Part shown: positions 29,277-38,155 of the stretch, piece by piece
How positions within the stretch are numbered: position 1 is the first letter of the stretch
How the letters are laid out: every line of letters starts with the position of its first letter
Origin: Oscillospiraceae bacterium
Lineage (GTDB): Bacteria; Bacillota; Clostridia; Oscillospirales; UBA929
Direction of reading: 5' to 3'
Assembly: GCA_031254195.1 (NCBI GenBank)
Contig: JAIRUW010000024.1
Span: 1-42,889, forward strand
DNA: 42,889 nt
Position numbers and translations under genes: made by a program
The notes under the pieces: generated by a model
Told to the model about the DNA's origin: nothing
What the model saw: the letters and a program-made list of their open reading frames with translations, nothing else
Database searches by the model: none

Positions 29277-30323
29277 CTATAAGCCGTTTCCGACCAGCTT
29301 CCGCGCCTCCGCAACCAGTACGTCTAATATTTCCGCCTCCGCAACCTTCCTCACGGCCTCGCCCTTGCAAAACAGCACGGCTTGTCCGCCGCCGCCCGCC
29401 ACGCCGATGTCCGCGTCCCGCGCCTCGCCCGGGCCGTTGACCACGCAGCCCATCACGGCTACTTTTAGCGGCGCTTGAATGTCCGACAGCCGCGCCTCCG
29501 CTTCCCGGGCAATCGCGGCCACATCAAACCCGCGCCGGGCACAGGTGGGACAGGCGACAACCTCCACCCCGCCTTTGCGCAGTCCGACGGCTTTGAGCAA
29601 CGCGATGGCGGCGCGCACTTCCTCGGCCGGCGGCGCGGCCAGCGATACGCGGATGGTATCGCCGATGCCGTCCAGCAGCAGCGCGCCGATCCCGGCGGAT
29701 GATTTAATAATCCCGTTATAGCTCGTCCCCGCCTCGGTCACGCCCAAATGCAGAGGTATGCCGCACCGCTCCGCCGCCATGCGGTTGACCGCGACGGTGT
29801 CTGAAACATTTGAAGCCTTGAACGACAGGCAAATGTCCGTAAATCCCATATCCTCCAGTATCTCTGTCTGTTCCAAACCCGACAGCAGCATAGCTTCCCA
29901 CAGGCCGTGCCTTTCGATCAGCTCCCGCTTGACCGAGCCGCCGTTGACGCCGACGCGTATCGGCACTTTCCGCTCGGCACAGGCCTTTACAATCTCGCGT
30001 ACCTTCTCCCGGGAGCCGATATTGCCGGGGTTGACGCGCACCTTGGCGACGCCGTTTTCAACGGCACGGACGGCAAGTTTGTAGTCAAAATGAATGTCCG
30101 CCACAACGGGGACAGGGCTGCCGCCGACAATCTCCCGCAGCGCATCCGCCGCGACCGTGTCGGGAACGGCAACGCGTACGATCTCGCACCCGGCGGCGTG
30201 TAGGCCTCTTATCTGCGATAGTGTGGCGGCAACATCCCGCGTATCGGTGTCGCACATCGACTGCACCGTCACCGGCGCGCCCCCGCCGACCAGGACGCCG
30301 CCGACGTTGATTTGGCGCGTCAT
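29277..30323 (-). CDS. ispG: 4-hydroxy-3-methylbut-2-en-1-yl diphosphate synthase (flavodoxin)
   Basis: 348 aa, the sixth step of the MEP isoprenoid pathway: reduction of cyclic MEcPP to HMBPP with a 4Fe-4S cluster. The N-terminal TIM barrel starts INVGGVLVGGGAPVTVQSMC, with RVAVPD, ADIHFDYKLA, KVRVNPGNIG and GVNGGS. The C-terminal cluster domain has the cysteines CPTCARRGFD and GCVVNGPGEARDADIGVAGG. Normal length for the short bacterial form. Its ATG overlaps the rseP stop by 4 bp. With dxr in the same operon it shows that this organism uses the MEP route. Confidence 0.97.
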   Translation of the reverse strand: MTRQINVGGVLVGGGAPVTVQSMCDTDTRDVAATLSQIRGLHAAGCEIVRVAVPDTVAADALREIVGGSPVPVVADIHFDYKLAVRAVENGVAKVRVNPGNIGSREKVREIVKACAERKVPIRVGVNGGSVKRELIERHGLWEAMLLSGLEQTEILEDMGFTDICLSFKASNVSDTVAVNRMAAERCGIPLHLGVTEAGTSYNGIIKSSAGIGALLLDGIGDTIRVSLAAPPAEEVRAAIALLKAVGLRKGGVEVVACPTCARRGFDVAAIAREAEARLSDIQAPLKVAVMGCVVNGPGEARDADIGVAGGGGQAVLFCKGEAVRKVAEAEILDVLVAEARKLVGNGL

Positions 30324-31387
30324 AAGCCGATCAGCCGCATGATGTCGTTATAGAAAATCAATATCATCAGCGCGAACAGCAGAATCATCGTAACACCATG
30401 GATATAGCCCTCAATCTTACTGTTAAGGGGCTTTTTGCGCACCAGCATCAGGAACGCCGAGATAAACAGGAAGAGGATGCGCCCCCCGTCCAGCGCGGGG
30501 ATGGGCAGCATGTTGACCACGGCAAGGTTGACCGCCACCAGCCCGGCCAATTGCAGCAGCGTCAGCGCTATATCGCCAGCATCAGCGTTCTCCTCGCTGA
30601 TGATGTCGTTTACAACGCCGCCCATGCCGACCGGCCCCATCAGATCGCCCGCTCCGGCCTTGCCGAAGATGAGGTCGCCCAGCGTGATCCACACCATCCG
30701 CACAAAGCTGACGGAGGATGTGGCCGCGTGCCAAAGCGACCGCGAGGGCGTCAGTTCCTCATAATCGAGAACGGAAAAGCCAAACCTCGTCCCTCCGTCC
30801 ACCTGTCTTGTCGCGCCCTCCACGGTGAATCTCTCGCCGTTGCGCTCCAGTACAAAGGTATACGGCTTCTCCGTATCTCGGTCGAGGAACAGCCTGAAGT
30901 CCATATAGCTGTAAATGCGGTGCCCGTTGATCGAATAGAAGCGGTCGCCTACTTGGATCTGGTCCGCGTAGGGAAACTCCGGCTCCACATTTATCACGTC
31001 GGGCATGGCGATGTAGTTGACCGAAAGATAAAGGATGAGGAAAAAGAGAAAGCCCATCAGAAAATTCATCACCGAGCCGGAAATCAGCACGAAGACTTTT
31101 TGCCAGTTTTTCTTGTTGCGAAAATGCGACGGGTCATCGCTCTCCTCATCCTCGCCCATATCGCAAAACCCGCCGACCGGAAAGACGCGAAGAGAGAATT
31201 TTGTCCCTGTAGGTTCGCCGTTTTCGTCTGTTTTCTGCCGCTTAAAGAACGCCGGCCCCATGCCGATGGCAAACTCACGCACGCGGACGCCGCACAACCG
31301 CGCCGCGAGATAGTGCCCCAGCTCATGAACCGTGATCAGTACGCCGAGGATCAGGAGGATGATGATAGCCGAAATGACGCCTGACAA
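30320..31387 (-). CDS. rseP: Site-2 membrane metalloprotease RseP
   Basis: 355 aa intramembrane zinc protease (M50B). The active site HELGH is at residues 21-25 in the first helix, followed by the family phrase GMGPAFFKR. A single PDZ domain lies at about 135-200 (INVEPEFPYADQIQVGDRFY). The second catalytic motif NMLPIPALDGGRIL is near residue 295, with further helices to the end. It cuts membrane-bound anti-sigma factors or signal-peptide remnants. One base separates it from dxr. Confidence 0.95.
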   Translation of the reverse strand: MSGVISAIIILLILGVLITVHELGHYLAARLCGVRVREFAIGMGPAFFKRQKTDENGEPTGTKFSLRVFPVGGFCDMGEDEESDDPSHFRNKKNWQKVFVLISGSVMNFLMGFLFFLILYLSVNYIAMPDVINVEPEFPYADQIQVGDRFYSINGHRIYSYMDFRLFLDRDTEKPYTFVLERNGERFTVEGATRQVDGGTRFGFSVLDYEELTPSRSLWHAATSSVSFVRMVWITLGDLIFGKAGAGDLMGPVGMGGVVNDIISEENADAGDIALTLLQLAGLVAVNLAVVNMLPIPALDGGRILFLFISAFLMLVRKKPLNSKIEGYIHGVTMILLFALMILIFYNDIMRLIGL

Positions 31388-31388
31388 G

Positions 31389-32501
31389 TTACCACCTACA
31401 ATTCTCCACCGTTTGCAATATGTCGTCCACGGTGGGATTTTCGATATACGGCGCGCTGTCCAGCGCCCGTTCGATCCGTTCGGGGATGTCTAAAAAACCG
31501 CATTCGCCGCGTAAAAAGGCTTCCACGGCATTCTCCCCCGCGCCGCAAAGCACGGCGCCCATATTGCCGCCCGCTCTGGCGGCGCGTTCGGCAAGGGCGA
31601 GGCAGCGGAACACCTGCCTGTCGGGCGGGGCAAACGTCAGCGCGCCGAGGGCGGTGAAGTCGAGCTTTGCCGCTGGGCAGGGCCGCCGTTTGGGATAGGT
31701 CAGCGCGTATTGGATGGGCAGGCGCATGTCGGGCGGGGCAAGCTGCGCCAGTACCGCGCCATCAGTATATTCCACCATCGAGTGAATGATACTCTCGGGA
31801 TGGAGGATTACGTCAATCTTTTCCGCGGGCAGGCCAAACAGGTGCATCGCTTCGATGACCTCCAGCCCTTTGTTGAGCAGCGCCGCCGAATCGACCGTGA
31901 CCTTTGCCCCCATTGTCCAAGTGGGGTGCGCCAGCGCCATATCCGGCGTAACCGCGCTCAACTGTTCGCGTGTAAAGCCTCGGAACGCGCCGCCGGAGGC
32001 GGTCAATAGAATGCGGGCCGGAGCTGTGTCTGGGGCATTGCGCTCTATGCACTGAAAAATCGCGCTGTGTTCCGAGTCCACCGGTATGATGCCCCGTTCG
32101 GTGGCATTTGTTACCAGCTTGCCGCCGCAGACAAGGCTCTCTTTATTGGCCAGCAGCAGACGTTTGCCCGCCCGCAGCGCCGCGAGGGTGGGGCGCAGCC
32201 CGCCGACCCCCGGCAGGGCGTTGAGTACGGTGTCCGCGCCTAGATACGCCGCCGCTTCAAGGATGCTCTCCGCGCCGTACCGCACCGTGACCGATGTGTC
32301 GGCCAGCGCCGCTTTCAGCGACCGCCCCGCGTCTTCGTCCGCGACGCAGGCCAGTTCCGGTAAAAACCGCCGCGCCTGTTCCTCCAGCAGCGCGGCGTTA
32401 CGCCCCGCCGCGAGAACCACCGGACGCATCCCGAGTGGCTCCATGACCTCTAGTGTCTGCCGTCCGATCGAACCGGTGGAGCCGAGCAGGGAGAGTGTCA
32501 T
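31389..32501 (-). CDS. dxr: 1-deoxy-D-xylulose 5-phosphate reductoisomerase
   Basis: 370 aa, the first committed step of the MEP pathway (DXP to MEP with NADPH). NADPH-binding start LSLLGSTGSIGRQTL, then LANKESLVCGG, PVDSEHSAIFQ, LTASGGAFRG, HPTWTMGAKVTVDSA with metal and substrate residues, and NKGLEVIEAMHLF. Length is slightly short but all core motifs are present. Overlaps cdsA by 4 bp. Confidence 0.97.
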   Translation of the reverse strand: MTLSLLGSTGSIGRQTLEVMEPLGMRPVVLAAGRNAALLEEQARRFLPELACVADEDAGRSLKAALADTSVTVRYGAESILEAAAYLGADTVLNALPGVGGLRPTLAALRAGKRLLLANKESLVCGGKLVTNATERGIIPVDSEHSAIFQCIERNAPDTAPARILLTASGGAFRGFTREQLSAVTPDMALAHPTWTMGAKVTVDSAALLNKGLEVIEAMHLFGLPAEKIDVILHPESIIHSMVEYTDGAVLAQLAPPDMRLPIQYALTYPKRRPCPAAKLDFTALGALTFAPPDRQVFRCLALAERAARAGGNMGAVLCGAGENAVEAFLRGECGFLDIPERIERALDSAPYIENPTVDDILQTVENCRW

Positions 32502-33337
32502 ATCAGTACCTCTATCGCGGGCAGCAAAACGAGCAAAACCTCAATCACCGGCGCGGCGAACAGCAGACTGTCAAACCGGTCGAGCACGCCGCCGTGCCCG
32601 GGAAAGATTTTGCCAAAATCTTTGATTTCAAACTCACGCTTGATAAGGCTCATTGACAGATCGCCGAGCTGGGCGGCGATCGCTCCCGGCAGCCCGCAGA
32701 CCAGGCAGATGAAAACCATAGAACCCATGCTGTAGGGTCTGTCAAAAAATGCCACAATAATGCCATAGTACGCAGCCATGCCCAGCACGACCCCGGCAAG
32801 CCCGCCGGCCGCGCCCGCGACCGTCTTGTTGGGGCTGACCGGAGTGAGTTTTTTCTTGCCCCACAGCAGCCCGGAAAACATAGCGCAGGTATCCCCCAGA
32901 AACGCGGCGATAAACGGTATCATAATGAGATATTCACCAGCATCATGAGCCATGATACGAATCAGTGAGGATAGAAAAAACGGGATGCAGAAAGCGGAAG
33001 AGAATACCATTCCTATCTGCGCAAAAGAAATCTTCCCGTAGTTGATTACCGCTTCCGCGAACAGCAGCATGAGGAAAAGCGCGATTCCCGCAAGCGGGAG
33101 AGCTTGATAAAGGAGAGAAGCCGATTCTATGTACACATACACAGGCACCGCCGCGGCGAAAACGGCGGCATACGCAATCAGCCGCTTTTGGGCAAGGCCC
33201 ACGCCGCCCAGCAGTTCCCAAACCGACAGGGCGGAAATAAGGGAGATAGCCGCCGCCAATACCCAGCCCGGAGCGAAAAACAGCACGATAAATAAAAGCG
33301 GCAGCAATAGTACGCCTACGATGATCCGCACGAGCAA
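32498..33337 (-). CDS. cdsA: Phosphatidate cytidylyltransferase
   Basis: 279 aa membrane enzyme making CDP-diacylglycerol from phosphatidate and CTP. About eight hydrophobic helices. The CdsA signature is at the C-terminus (GDLSMSLIKREFEIKDFGKI, then FPGHGGVLDRFDSLL), preceded by LTPVSPNKTVAGAAGG. Start codon 2 bp after the uppS stop, in the standard Firmicutes order. Confidence 0.95.
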   Translation of the reverse strand: MLVRIIVGVLLLPLLFIVLFFAPGWVLAAAISLISALSVWELLGGVGLAQKRLIAYAAVFAAAVPVYVYIESASLLYQALPLAGIALFLMLLFAEAVINYGKISFAQIGMVFSSAFCIPFFLSSLIRIMAHDAGEYLIMIPFIAAFLGDTCAMFSGLLWGKKKLTPVSPNKTVAGAAGGLAGVVLGMAAYYGIIVAFFDRPYSMGSMVFICLVCGLPGAIAAQLGDLSMSLIKREFEIKDFGKIFPGHGGVLDRFDSLLFAAPVIEVLLVLLPAIEVLI

Positions 33338-33339
33338 CG

Positions 33340-34047
33340 CTACAGCCCCCCGTATCTTCGGTTTCGTTTGGAGAAATCCCTCATGATGGAAACCAGTTCC
33401 TTTTTAGAAAAATCCGGCCATAAAGTCTTGGTGAATACCAGCTCGGCATAGGCGAGCTGCCACGGTAAAAAGTTGGACAGGCGCGAATCGCCGCCGGTAC
33501 GGATGCAAAGGTCGGGGTCGGGGAGGAACGCCGTGTCGAGGTGGCGGGAAAAAATGTCCTCGGTGACGTCCTGTGTGATTGTGCCCGACGAGAGCCGCAT
33601 CAGCTTGCAGGCCGCGCGCACGATCTCGTCACGCCCCCCATAGTTGACGCATATGTTGCATTGGCACCCTTCATACCGCGCCGACACTTCCTCGGCCCGC
33701 GCGATCAGCTCCCGCACATCCTCCGGCAGCGAATCGAGAGACCCCAAGAATTTCAGCTTTACGCGGTCGCGCTCCATAGTCTCCAGCGACTCGCCGATGT
33801 AGCGGCGCAACAAGTCATAGACCTCCTCCACCTCTTCCGCCGGGCGCGACGCCCTGTTTTCGGTAGAAAGGGCGTAGACGGTGAGGTATGGGATGCCGAT
33901 GTCGCGGCAAAAAGTGGCGATCGAGCGGAAATTCTCCGACCCCGCCGCGTGCCCCGCCTTACGGGGCAGGCCGCGCCGCCGCGCCCAGCGCCCGTTGCCG
34001 TCCATGATGACGGCAATATGGGTAGGCAAGGTATCAGGCAGCTTCAA
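33340..34047 (-). CDS. uppS: Undecaprenyl diphosphate synthase
   Basis: 235 aa cis-prenyltransferase that makes the C55 carrier for peptidoglycan and polysaccharide synthesis. It carries HIAVIMDGNGRWARRRGLPR with the catalytic Asp, LTVYALSTENRASRP, NYGGRDEIVRA, and the C-terminal DLCIRTGGDSRLSNFLPWQL and WPDFSKKEL. Overlaps frr by 4 bp. Confidence 0.97.
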   Translation of the reverse strand: MKLPDTLPTHIAVIMDGNGRWARRRGLPRKAGHAAGSENFRSIATFCRDIGIPYLTVYALSTENRASRPAEEVEEVYDLLRRYIGESLETMERDRVKLKFLGSLDSLPEDVRELIARAEEVSARYEGCQCNICVNYGGRDEIVRAACKLMRLSSGTITQDVTEDIFSRHLDTAFLPDPDLCIRTGGDSRLSNFLPWQLAYAELVFTKTLWPDFSKKELVSIMRDFSKRNRRYGGL

Positions 34048-34595
34048 ACTTCCATCAATTCCTTTTCTTTTTTCATGGAAAGCGCGTCGATGTCCTTCAC
34101 GGCTTTATCGGTCAGCTCCTGAAGGTCGCGTTCGATGATGCGCAGGTCGTCCTCGGTAATCTCGCTCTTCTTTTGCTGCTTCTTATACATGTCGATAGCG
34201 TCGCGGCGGATGTTGCGCACCGCCACCTTGGCCTCCTCGCCATATTTATACACCAGCTTGGTCAGCTCCTTCCGGCGCTCTTCGGTGAGCTGCGGGAAAG
34301 CCAGGCGGATGACCTTGCCGTCGTTGGTCGGATTGATGCCGAGGTCGGACGCCTGGATGGCTTTTTCGATACCCTTGAGCGCCGACGCGTCCCACGGCTG
34401 TATGACCAGTATGCGCGGCTCGGGCGTGGAGACCGACGCGATTTGACCGACCGGCGTGGGGGTCCCGTAATAATCCACCGAGATGCGGTCGAGCACGGCG
34501 GCGCTGGCGCGCCCCGCGCGGATCGTCGCGTAGCTCTGGACCAAATGCTCCTGCGTTTTCGCGATTTTACCCTCAATTTCGGGATAGCTGTCCAT
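34044..34595 (-). CDS. frr: Ribosome recycling factor
   Basis: 183 aa, the normal length. It splits post-termination ribosomes together with EF-G. Family motifs are IRAGRASAAVLDRISVDYYG, TPTPVGQIASVSTPEPR, IQPWDASALKGIEKAIQ and the GINPTNDGKVIRL stretch, followed by two long helices. The 47-bp gap to pyrH contains a palindrome GAACAACGG-A-CCGTTGTTC (34620-34638) of unknown role. Confidence 0.97.
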   Translation of the reverse strand: MDSYPEIEGKIAKTQEHLVQSYATIRAGRASAAVLDRISVDYYGTPTPVGQIASVSTPEPRILVIQPWDASALKGIEKAIQASDLGINPTNDGKVIRLAFPQLTEERRKELTKLVYKYGEEAKVAVRNIRRDAIDMYKKQQKKSEITEDDLRIIERDLQELTDKAVKDIDALSMKKEKELMEV

Positions 34596-34642
34596 GATGA
34601 CCTTCCTTTCTTATCAAACGAACAACGGACCGTTGTTCACTG

Positions 34643-35356
34643 TTATCTGACCAGTGTCCCTACCCGTTCGCCCATGACCGCCCTGTAGATATTCTCCGGG
34701 TCGCTCAGGGCAAACAGCAGCACGGGGATATTGTTGTCGCGGGACAGGCTCGCGGCGGCGGCATCCATTGCCGCCAGGTTGTCGCGGAGGAAGTCGCTGG
34801 GGGTCATTTCCTCGTATTTGTGGGCGTTGGGGTTTTTTCTGGGGTCGTCGTCATAGACGCCGTCCACATTTTTCGCGAGCAGGACGATATCCGCGTCAAT
34901 CTCCGCGCCGCGCAAGACGGCGGCTGTATCGGTCGAGAAAAACGGATTGCCCGTCCCGCAGCCGAAGATGACCACACGCCCTCTGGCAAGATGCGATATG
35001 GCGCGCAGGCGTGTATACGGTTCTGCGAAGGCCCGCATTTCGATGGCGGTCTGCACCCGGACTTCCACATCCCGCGATTCCAGCGCGTCGGCCAAAGCCA
35101 AGCCGTTGATGGCGGTAGCCAGCATCCCCATATGGTCGGCCCGCGAGCGGTCCATCTTGTCGGCGCCGTCTTTGGCTCCGCGCCAGATGTTCCCCCCTCC
35201 GGTCACAATCCCGATCTGGACGCCCGCGTCAAGGCAGCGTTTAATCACGTCGCAGATACGGCCGATCACCTGGAAATCCAAAACCTCGCTCCCATCGCCC
35301 GCGATGGCTTCCCCGCTGATTTTGATTAGCACCCGTTTATATAAAGGCTCGTCCAT
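34643..35356 (-). CDS. pyrH: UMP kinase
   Basis: 237 aa amino-acid kinase that phosphorylates UMP to UDP. N-terminal KRVLIKISGEAIAGDGS, then GIVTGGGNIWRGAK, MDRSRADHMGMLATAINGLA, GCGTGNPFFSTDTAAVLRGAE and AKNVDGVYDDDPRKNPNA. First gene of the housekeeping operon here. In most relatives rpsB and tsf precede it; here its own promoter does, so these two genes are elsewhere. Confidence 0.97.
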   Translation of the reverse strand: MDEPLYKRVLIKISGEAIAGDGSEVLDFQVIGRICDVIKRCLDAGVQIGIVTGGGNIWRGAKDGADKMDRSRADHMGMLATAINGLALADALESRDVEVRVQTAIEMRAFAEPYTRLRAISHLARGRVVIFGCGTGNPFFSTDTAAVLRGAEIDADIVLLAKNVDGVYDDDPRKNPNAHKYEEMTPSDFLRDNLAAMDAAAASLSRDNNIPVLLFALSDPENIYRAVMGERVGTLVR

Positions 35357-35389
35357 AGGCTCCCTCCCTTTCCATTTGCATTATCCAAC

Positions 35390-35418
35390 ATTATAAACCA
35401 TCCCGCCCTTTTTTGAAA
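35390..35418 (-). promoter_or_regulatory. Promoter of the pyrH-polC operon
   Basis: Minus-strand TTTCAA (35418-35413), 17-bp spacer, TATAAT (35395-35390), about 35 bp before the pyrH start codon. Confidence 0.55.
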
Positions 35419-35424
35419 GGGTTA

Positions 35425-35590
35425 TTTTATGAACAAAAGATAGCGTATAGAGAAAGGAAACAAACCCCAGACGACATATCGCGTCCGCATTACTTGAATG
35501 CCACCACATATTGAGTGGTACACAGGGAGTTTTTGTGCATTCTGCGCATTTTTTTGCAATTCCTATGATTTATTGGACAAAATGGAAAAA
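35425..35590. other. Intergenic stretch without recognised feature
   Basis: This is the middle of the 320-bp gap between the divergent pyrH and M23 genes. It is AT-rich, with a small dyad near 35503-35523 and a run of seven T at about 35549. I see no RNA gene or credible reading frame in it. Confidence 0.5.
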
Positions 35591-35595
35591 CCCTA

Positions 35596-35624
35596 TTGAC
35601 GAACAGACAAAATAAGAGTATGAT
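35596..35624 (+). promoter_or_regulatory. Promoter of the M23 peptidase gene
   Basis: TTGACG (35596-35601), 17-bp spacer, TATGAT (35619-35624). The leader is about 45 nt and has AAAAAGGAG before the start codon. Confidence 0.65.
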
Positions 35625-35676
35625 GTAATAGATTGTAACCGTTTTGTAACCATCAACAAAAAGGAGCGACCGAAAC

Positions 35677-37182
35677 ATGGCTCAAACCGTATTGGGGCGC
35701 GTACCGGCAAGACCGTACGCCCATACGGGGTTATCCTTGGACACCATTTGCCGCGAGGCCTCGCGCCTGACGGCCCGCCGGTACAGGCTCGCCTGCCGCC
35801 GCGCCGGGCGGGAGCGTTTTGCAACCCGCTTGTCTAAAGGCGCTTCCGGGCTTTTATCCGCCCTTTCATGGACAGCGGTCCCCCTTCGGGCCGCCGCCAC
35901 CGCGCTCGTCTATATTTCGGCCGGGTGCGCCGCCCGTCTGCGCCACGCAAGCCGCGGCGAGAGTTTCGTCTTGGAAAGGTCCGAAACGGCGGTCCGTAGA
36001 AAACACAGCCATGCCCGCGTCAACACAGCGCTGGCTTTTGTGGCCGCCGGCGTTTTGATTTTTGCCGCCTCTATCTATAGGGTCGGCCTAGAGGTCATCC
36101 TCGACGGGGAAAGCATCGGCTATGTCAGCAGTCAGAGCGTCGTAGAGGAATCCCTCTCCGCCGTTTCCCTCCGCGCGGGGGACATTTTAGGACGCCCCTT
36201 TACGATCTCCCCCGACATCGTCTACCAGTTTTCCATCGTCAACAAGAATAAGATTTACGACAGCGAAGGCGTGGAAGCGGGGCTGCTGAGCAGCATCCCC
36301 GACATCGACCGTCTGAGCGTTCTGCTTATAGACGGCCAGCCGGTGGGGGCTTCGTGGTCTCCTTCCGATATCCATGCCGTTTTGAGGGAATACCTGAGCA
36401 GATACTCCTCGGACGGGCAGGTCTCTTTTGTCCAAGATGTTTCCATCCAAAGCCAGCTGGCCCCGGTTTCGCTGCTCCGCACCCCGGACGAAATGCTGTA
36501 TACGCTGACGCGCCCGGAGCGCGCCGGGAAGCCCCTTCTGTCCGTGCAGGTGGATGAACAGGATTCGGAGATGCGGACCGTCCCCTATGATATTGAGTAT
36601 GTAGACGACCCCACCCTTTGGCTCGGGGAAACCAAGATCTTGCAGCACGGCGTGGATGGCGAAGCTCTGGTCATGATGACGCTGACCTCCATTGACGGAC
36701 GCGCGCCCGAAGTTGACGTCACCGGCAGCATCCCCGTCATAGAGCCGGTCACCGAGGTCGTCGCCGTCGGGACGCGTACGCGTGACTCCACCGGGACTTT
36801 CATCCGCCCCCATAACGGGCAAATTACCTCCCGTTTCGGTATGCGCACACTGTACGGCAAGCGCGAAATGCACTACGGCGTCGATTTCCGCGGCCCGCGC
36901 GGCGACCCCATTCTTTCTTCTGACGGCGGCACAGTAATCTTTGCCGGAACCAGACCGGGATACGGTTTGAGCATTATCATAGACCACCATAACGGGTATA
37001 AGACGGTCTACGGGCATTGCTCCAAGCTGCATGTCAAGGAAGGTGACAAAGTGGGGCAGGGCGAGCACATCGCCAATATCGGCAGCACAGGCCGCTCTAC
37101 AGGGAACCATCTCCATTTTGAGGTACAGGTCAACGGTGTGCCAAAGAATCCCTTGGACTTTGTCGATAAGCATAAGCAATAG
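35677..37182 (+). CDS. Membrane-anchored M23 peptidase with G5 domain
   Basis: 501 aa. A basic N-terminal region of about 110 residues with a hydrophobic stretch at 58-85 precedes a clear membrane helix at 115-134 (TALAFVAAGVLIFAASIY). A middle domain (about 135-290) is followed by a G5 domain (about 295-365; VPYDIEYVDDPTLWLGETKI, VDVTGSIPVIEPVTEVVAVG). The M23 LytM fold is at about 370-495, with zinc residues in HYGVDFRGPRGDPI, the middle HCSKLHVKEGD and the active HLHFEVQVNG. It should cut peptide cross-links in peptidoglycan outside the membrane; as it lies beside gpr, a sporulation or germination role is possible but not shown. Confidence 0.9.
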   Translation: MAQTVLGRVPARPYAHTGLSLDTICREASRLTARRYRLACRRAGRERFATRLSKGASGLLSALSWTAVPLRAAATALVYISAGCAARLRHASRGESFVLERSETAVRRKHSHARVNTALAFVAAGVLIFAASIYRVGLEVILDGESIGYVSSQSVVEESLSAVSLRAGDILGRPFTISPDIVYQFSIVNKNKIYDSEGVEAGLLSSIPDIDRLSVLLIDGQPVGASWSPSDIHAVLREYLSRYSSDGQVSFVQDVSIQSQLAPVSLLRTPDEMLYTLTRPERAGKPLLSVQVDEQDSEMRTVPYDIEYVDDPTLWLGETKILQHGVDGEALVMMTLTSIDGRAPEVDVTGSIPVIEPVTEVVAVGTRTRDSTGTFIRPHNGQITSRFGMRTLYGKREMHYGVDFRGPRGDPILSSDGGTVIFAGTRPGYGLSIIIDHHNGYKTVYGHCSKLHVKEGDKVGQGEHIANIGSTGRSTGNHLHFEVQVNGVPKNPLDFVDKHKQ

Positions 37183-37196
37183 TATGAACCCATCAA

Positions 37197-37226
37197 AATA
37201 GGACACGATAAAGTGTCCTATTTTTG
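37197..37226 (+). terminator. Terminator between the M23 gene and gpr
   Basis: Stem TAGGACAC (37199-37206) and GTGTCCTA (37213-37220) with a 6-nt loop, followed by TTTTTG. gpr starts 19 bp later, so it either has readthrough or a promoter overlapping the hairpin. Confidence 0.8.
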
Positions 37227-37244
37227 TATTATGGGGGAATCGGC

Positions 37245-38153
37245 ATGGCTATATCCAAACGCACAGACCTCGCGCTGGAGGCGCGGGAACTGCTCCAGGA
37301 GAGCGCCGAAGCGATAACCGAGATCGACGGCGTGATTGCCAGGGAATACAAACGCCACGGCTGCCCGGTCACGCGGGTGGAGATCCTCAGCGAGGCGGGC
37401 GAGCAGGCGATGGGCAAGCCCGTCGGGACGTATATCACGGTCGAGACACAGGGGCTGATGCGCCACGAGGAGGACGCCTTTAAGCGTACGGTGCGGGCCA
37501 TCGCCGACGAGCTGTCCCCGCTGCTGCCGGTCGGAGGAATGTACGGCGTCCTGCTGGCGGGCCTGGGCAACCGCGACATCACGCCGGACGCGATCGGCCC
37601 GCTGGCCATGCAGAACAGCGTCGTGACGCGGCACCTTGTGGATAAAATGCCGGAGGAATTTGGGCATATGCGCCCCGTCGCCGCCATCTCGCCGGGCGTG
37701 CTGGGCACGACCGGCATGGAGAGCGCCGAGCTGATTCAGGGCGCGATACAGCATGTGCGCCCCGGCGCGGCCATCATCATCGACGCGCTGACCTCCCGCC
37801 GTCTCTCCCGCCTCTGCTCAACGGTGCAGATCGCCGACAGCGGCATCGTCCCCGGCTCCGGCGTGGGCAACGCGCGGGCGGCCCTGAACCAAAAGACGCT
37901 GGGCGTGCCGGTCATATCGATCGGTGTGCCGACGGTTGTGGACGCGGTGACGCTGATGGCCGACCTGACCGAACAGGCGGGCCAGCCGGAGCCGGACTGG
38001 AGCGAGATTGCCAAGTTCTCCGGCGGGCTGATGGTGACGCCGAAAGAAATCGACACACAGGTGGAAACGCTGGCCCGCGTCATCGGCTACGCGGTATCCA
38101 TCGCCCTGCACCCGGAAATGGACGCGGACGATGTGCAGGGGTTTTTGGGCTGA
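37245..38153 (+). CDS. gpr: Germination protease
   Basis: 302 aa aspartate-type endopeptidase (family A25) that degrades small acid-soluble spore proteins at germination. Start at ATG 37245 with GGGGGA upstream, giving MAISKRTDLALEARELLQES; the first residues are the propeptide that is removed. Core motifs are LLAGLGNRDITPDAIGPLA, ISPGVLGTTGMESAELIQG, IIIDALTSRRLSRLCSTVQI, DSGIVPGSGVGNARAAL and IGVPTVVDAVTL. It shows that the organism, or its recent ancestor, forms endospores. Two bases separate its stop from the convergent AraC gene. Confidence 0.97.
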   Translation: MAISKRTDLALEARELLQESAEAITEIDGVIAREYKRHGCPVTRVEILSEAGEQAMGKPVGTYITVETQGLMRHEEDAFKRTVRAIADELSPLLPVGGMYGVLLAGLGNRDITPDAIGPLAMQNSVVTRHLVDKMPEEFGHMRPVAAISPGVLGTTGMESAELIQGAIQHVRPGAAIIIDALTSRRLSRLCSTVQIADSGIVPGSGVGNARAALNQKTLGVPVISIGVPTVVDAVTLMADLTEQAGQPEPDWSEIAKFSGGLMVTPKEIDTQVETLARVIGYAVSIALHPEMDADDVQGFLG

Positions 38154-38155
38154 GG

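Noticed and set aside
30398..31384. 328-codon plus-strand frame
   Set aside because: Shadow of rseP, which has HELGH and the LDGG motif.
35490..35678. 62-codon minus-strand frame upstream of the M23 gene
   Set aside because: No RBS, low-complexity hydrophobic sequence, and it crosses the M23 promoter.
36187..37206. 339-codon minus-strand frame
   Set aside because: Shadow of the M23/G5 peptidase, whose zinc motifs are intact.
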